Below, piece after piece: positions 62,565 to 64,000 of a DNA stretch of 64,000 nt. The translations under genes and the position numbers were made by a program. Position 1 is the stretch's first letter. The number at the start of each line of letters is the position of its first letter. A model generated the notes under the pieces. That model did no database searches. It was not told where the DNA came from and was given only the letters and a program-made list of their open reading frames with translations. This DNA comes from Woronichinia sp035285405 (lineage in GTDB: Bacteria > Cyanobacteriota > Cyanobacteriia > Cyanobacteriales > Microcystaceae), in NCBI GenBank assembly GCA_035285405.1, contig JAYKJI010000046.1, positions 24,137-88,136 of the forward strand. Reading direction: 5' to 3'.

Positions 62565-63785
62565 TTAAGCGGTTCTCAAGGCCACGATGGGATCAAGTTT
62601 AGCGGCGCGTTGGGCCGGAACCACCCCAAAAAAGAGGCCAATACCGCCAGATATCCCCAAGGAAAGAGCGATCGCATTGCCAGAAACAGTGGCGGATAGG
62701 GGAGAAATCAGACCGATCACGCCCACAATGCCACAACCGGCCGCAATACCGACCACGCCTCCCACTGCCGAAACAATGACGGCTTCGATTAAAAATTGAA
62801 TCATAATATCCTGACTACCTGCCCCGATCGCCTTACGGAGTCCAATTTCCTGGGTACGCTCAGTGACGGAGACCAGCATAATATTCATCACCCCAATACC
62901 GCCCACAATCAGAGAAATGCCGGCGATCGCGGCCAACATAATGGTTAAACCGCCGGTAATCGTACCAACAATATCGAGCATTTGTTTAGCCGTTTCCACC
63001 CCGAAATCATCTTCATCATTTTGGATTTTGTGACGCAGACGGAGTAAATTCTCAATTTGAAATTGGGCCGCCCGAATATCTTCCGGTTTCTTCGCTTTGA
63101 CGTTAATCCAACTCACTTCGATGCCATAGGGAGAAGTCCGACCCACAATTTGACTGATCATCGTATCGAGCGGAATAAAAACCGATTCATCTTGATTGCT
63201 GCCCATAAATGATCCCTTCGACTCCATCACCCCCACAACTTCAAAGCTAATATTGTTGACACGAATTTGTTGACCAATGGGATTTTGGGTCTTGAAAAAG
63301 CGATCGGCAATTTCAGTCCCAATGACAGCAATCCGTTTACTACGCTCTAGATCCAGTTGATTGAGAAAACGCCCTTTGTTGACATAATAACTGCGAATAC
63401 TTTGATAGTCTGGCGTTGTGCCGATCACCATGCCATTAGTATTAATATTGCGAAAACTAATTAACATCCGTCGGTTAATTTCCGCCGCTACACCATCCAC
63501 CGTTGGAACCTGGGCGGCGATCGCCTCTGCATCACTCAGGACAAGAGTACGAGGTAAATCAAAGGTAGCATTGCGCGCTTTACGAGAACCGGGCAAGACA
63601 AACATCACATTCGGGCCCAAAGCCGATAATTTATCCGTTGCCAACTTTTGTGCCCCTTCCCCAATGCCAATCATGGCCACCACCGAGGCATTGCCAATAA
63701 TAATTCCCAACATGGTTAAAGCACTGCGGAGCTTATTGGCCATGAGCATAGAGGAAGCCATTTTTAAACTTTCTACAAACTCCAT
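62565..63785 (-). CDS. MacB-type ABC transporter permease
   Basis: A 406-residue inner-membrane protein of the MacB/FtsX family, which has one N-terminal span (about residues 20-40, with LRSALTMLGIIIGNASVVAM), a large periplasmic domain (about 50-280) and three C-terminal spans (ISLIVGGIGVMNIMLVSVTERTQEIGLRKAIGA and two others). It lacks the fused ATPase of MacB itself, so the ATPase must be separate. The ATG at 63785 is used because the family begins with ESLKMASSMLMANKLRS; an earlier in-frame start would add 36 residues. It lies 52 bases after the end of the adaptor gene on the same strand, so the pair is a tripartite efflux or export system for antibiotics or lipids. Confidence 0.88.
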   Translation of the reverse strand: MEFVESLKMASSMLMANKLRSALTMLGIIIGNASVVAMIGIGEGAQKLATDKLSALGPNVMFVLPGSRKARNATFDLPRTLVLSDAEAIAAQVPTVDGVAAEINRRMLISFRNINTNGMVIGTTPDYQSIRSYYVNKGRFLNQLDLERSKRIAVIGTEIADRFFKTQNPIGQQIRVNNISFEVVGVMESKGSFMGSNQDESVFIPLDTMISQIVGRTSPYGIEVSWINVKAKKPEDIRAAQFQIENLLRLRHKIQNDEDDFGVETAKQMLDIVGTITGGLTIMLAAIAGISLIVGGIGVMNIMLVSVTERTQEIGLRKAIGAGSQDIMIQFLIEAVIVSAVGGVVGIAAGCGIVGVIGLISPLSATVSGNAIALSLGISGGIGLFFGVVPAQRAAKLDPIVALRTA

Positions 63786-63837
63786 AGTGTATCGAGGGTA
63801 AAGGACTGGGGAAATAGGGAAATTAGCGGGAATTATC

Positions 63838-64000
63838 TTACTTATCTTTATTTTTATCTGATTGCGGATCTTGACTACCTTCGGGAAGGTCAATAAAAAC
63901 CCGTTGCCCGCCGTCTATTCCTGACAGAATCTGGGTTTTGTCATCTAAGACCAGACCAATTTTAACGGATTGAAATTTGGGTTGGTTATCTTTACCCGGA
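63838..64000 (-). CDS. C-terminal end of an efflux adaptor (HlyD/MacA family), cut by window edge
   Basis: The last 53 codons of a minus-strand gene, which reads through 64000 with its stop at 63838-63840. The tail (KFQSVKIGLVLDDKTQILSG, then IDGGQRVFIDLPEG) is the C-terminal membrane-proximal end of an RND/MacA-type periplasmic adaptor, and it stands directly upstream of the MacB-type permease. Only this end is visible; the coupling domains and lipoyl region are outside the window. Confidence 0.75.
   Translation of the reverse strand, partial: PGKDNQPKFQSVKIGLVLDDKTQILSGIDGGQRVFIDLPEGSQDPQSDKNKDK

Noticed and set aside
1..64000. tRNA or rRNA genes
   Set aside because: Scanning the intergenic regions by eye showed no T-loop/anticodon pattern or conserved rRNA segment. 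A tRNA scan would be decisive.

Overview
The window is chromosomal DNA from a cyanobacterium. Supporting genes are petG (cytochrome b6f), a CpcS/CpeS-type phycobilin lyase, a carotenoid oxygenase, glgC, a CsoR/InrS-like metal sensor and several small cyanobacterial-type proteins. The octamer GCGATCGC (HIP1) and its core GATCGC are frequent inside genes on both strands. No heterocyst-development gene was recognised. The order and genus cannot be fixed from the sequence alone. I saw no rRNA, tRNA, CRISPR array, prophage or intact insertion sequence.

Layout. 1-5.5 kb holds housekeeping genes: the 3' part of murG, the bilin lyase, petG, dnaJ, a TusA-like gene, rsgA, a bifunctional-nuclease-domain gene and a YccF gene. 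5.9-12.3 kb holds exported proteins: a beta-barrel-like protein, two small secreted proteins and a glucosaminidase on +, facing a large AMIN/beta-barrel outer-membrane protein on -. 12.4-30.4 kb is one long minus-strand biosynthetic cluster. In transcription order it encodes an MFS exporter, a radical SAM/SPASM protein, two tandem MGDG-synthase-like glycosyltransferases, a KS-AT-ACP-thioester reductase protein, a FAAL-ACP loading enzyme and a fully reducing PKS module. fabD diverges from its upstream end. 31-46.9 kb is ordinary accessory and core metabolism: response regulator, pyk, clpS, pentapeptide protein, acyltransferase plus lipase, TPR protein, phytase-like lipoprotein, RCK channel and carotenoid oxygenase. 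47.1-53.8 kb is a tight four-gene operon of VWA protein, giant tubulin/FtsZ-like GTPase, ZorA/MotA-like motor protein and ZorB/OmpA-like protein. 54-64 kb holds a metal sensor, ychF, lpdA, glgC, a collagen-like secreted protein and a MacB-type efflux permease with the end of its adaptor.

How genes may work together. In the PKS cluster the FAAL would activate a fatty acid as an acyl-AMP and load its own ACP. The 2195-residue PKS carries all domains needed to add a fully reduced two-carbon unit. The thioester reductase would release the chain as an aldehyde or alcohol. The glycosyltransferases could then make a glycolipid and the MFS protein export it. The KS of the reductase protein has Cys but Asn in place of both catalytic His, and its AT has lost the catalytic Ser, so that protein probably transfers and releases but does not elongate. 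This logic resembles heterocyst glycolipid synthesis but the gene set differs.

The four-gene operon at 47-54 kb combines a Zorya-like ion-driven motor pair with a VWA protein and a tubulin-like GTPase, and has none of the usual Zorya effectors. It is the best candidate here for an undescribed system. A pair of MITE-like elements (one with perfect 17-bp inverted ends and a perfect 8-bp target duplication) and a probable group II intron remnant are the mobile-DNA traces.
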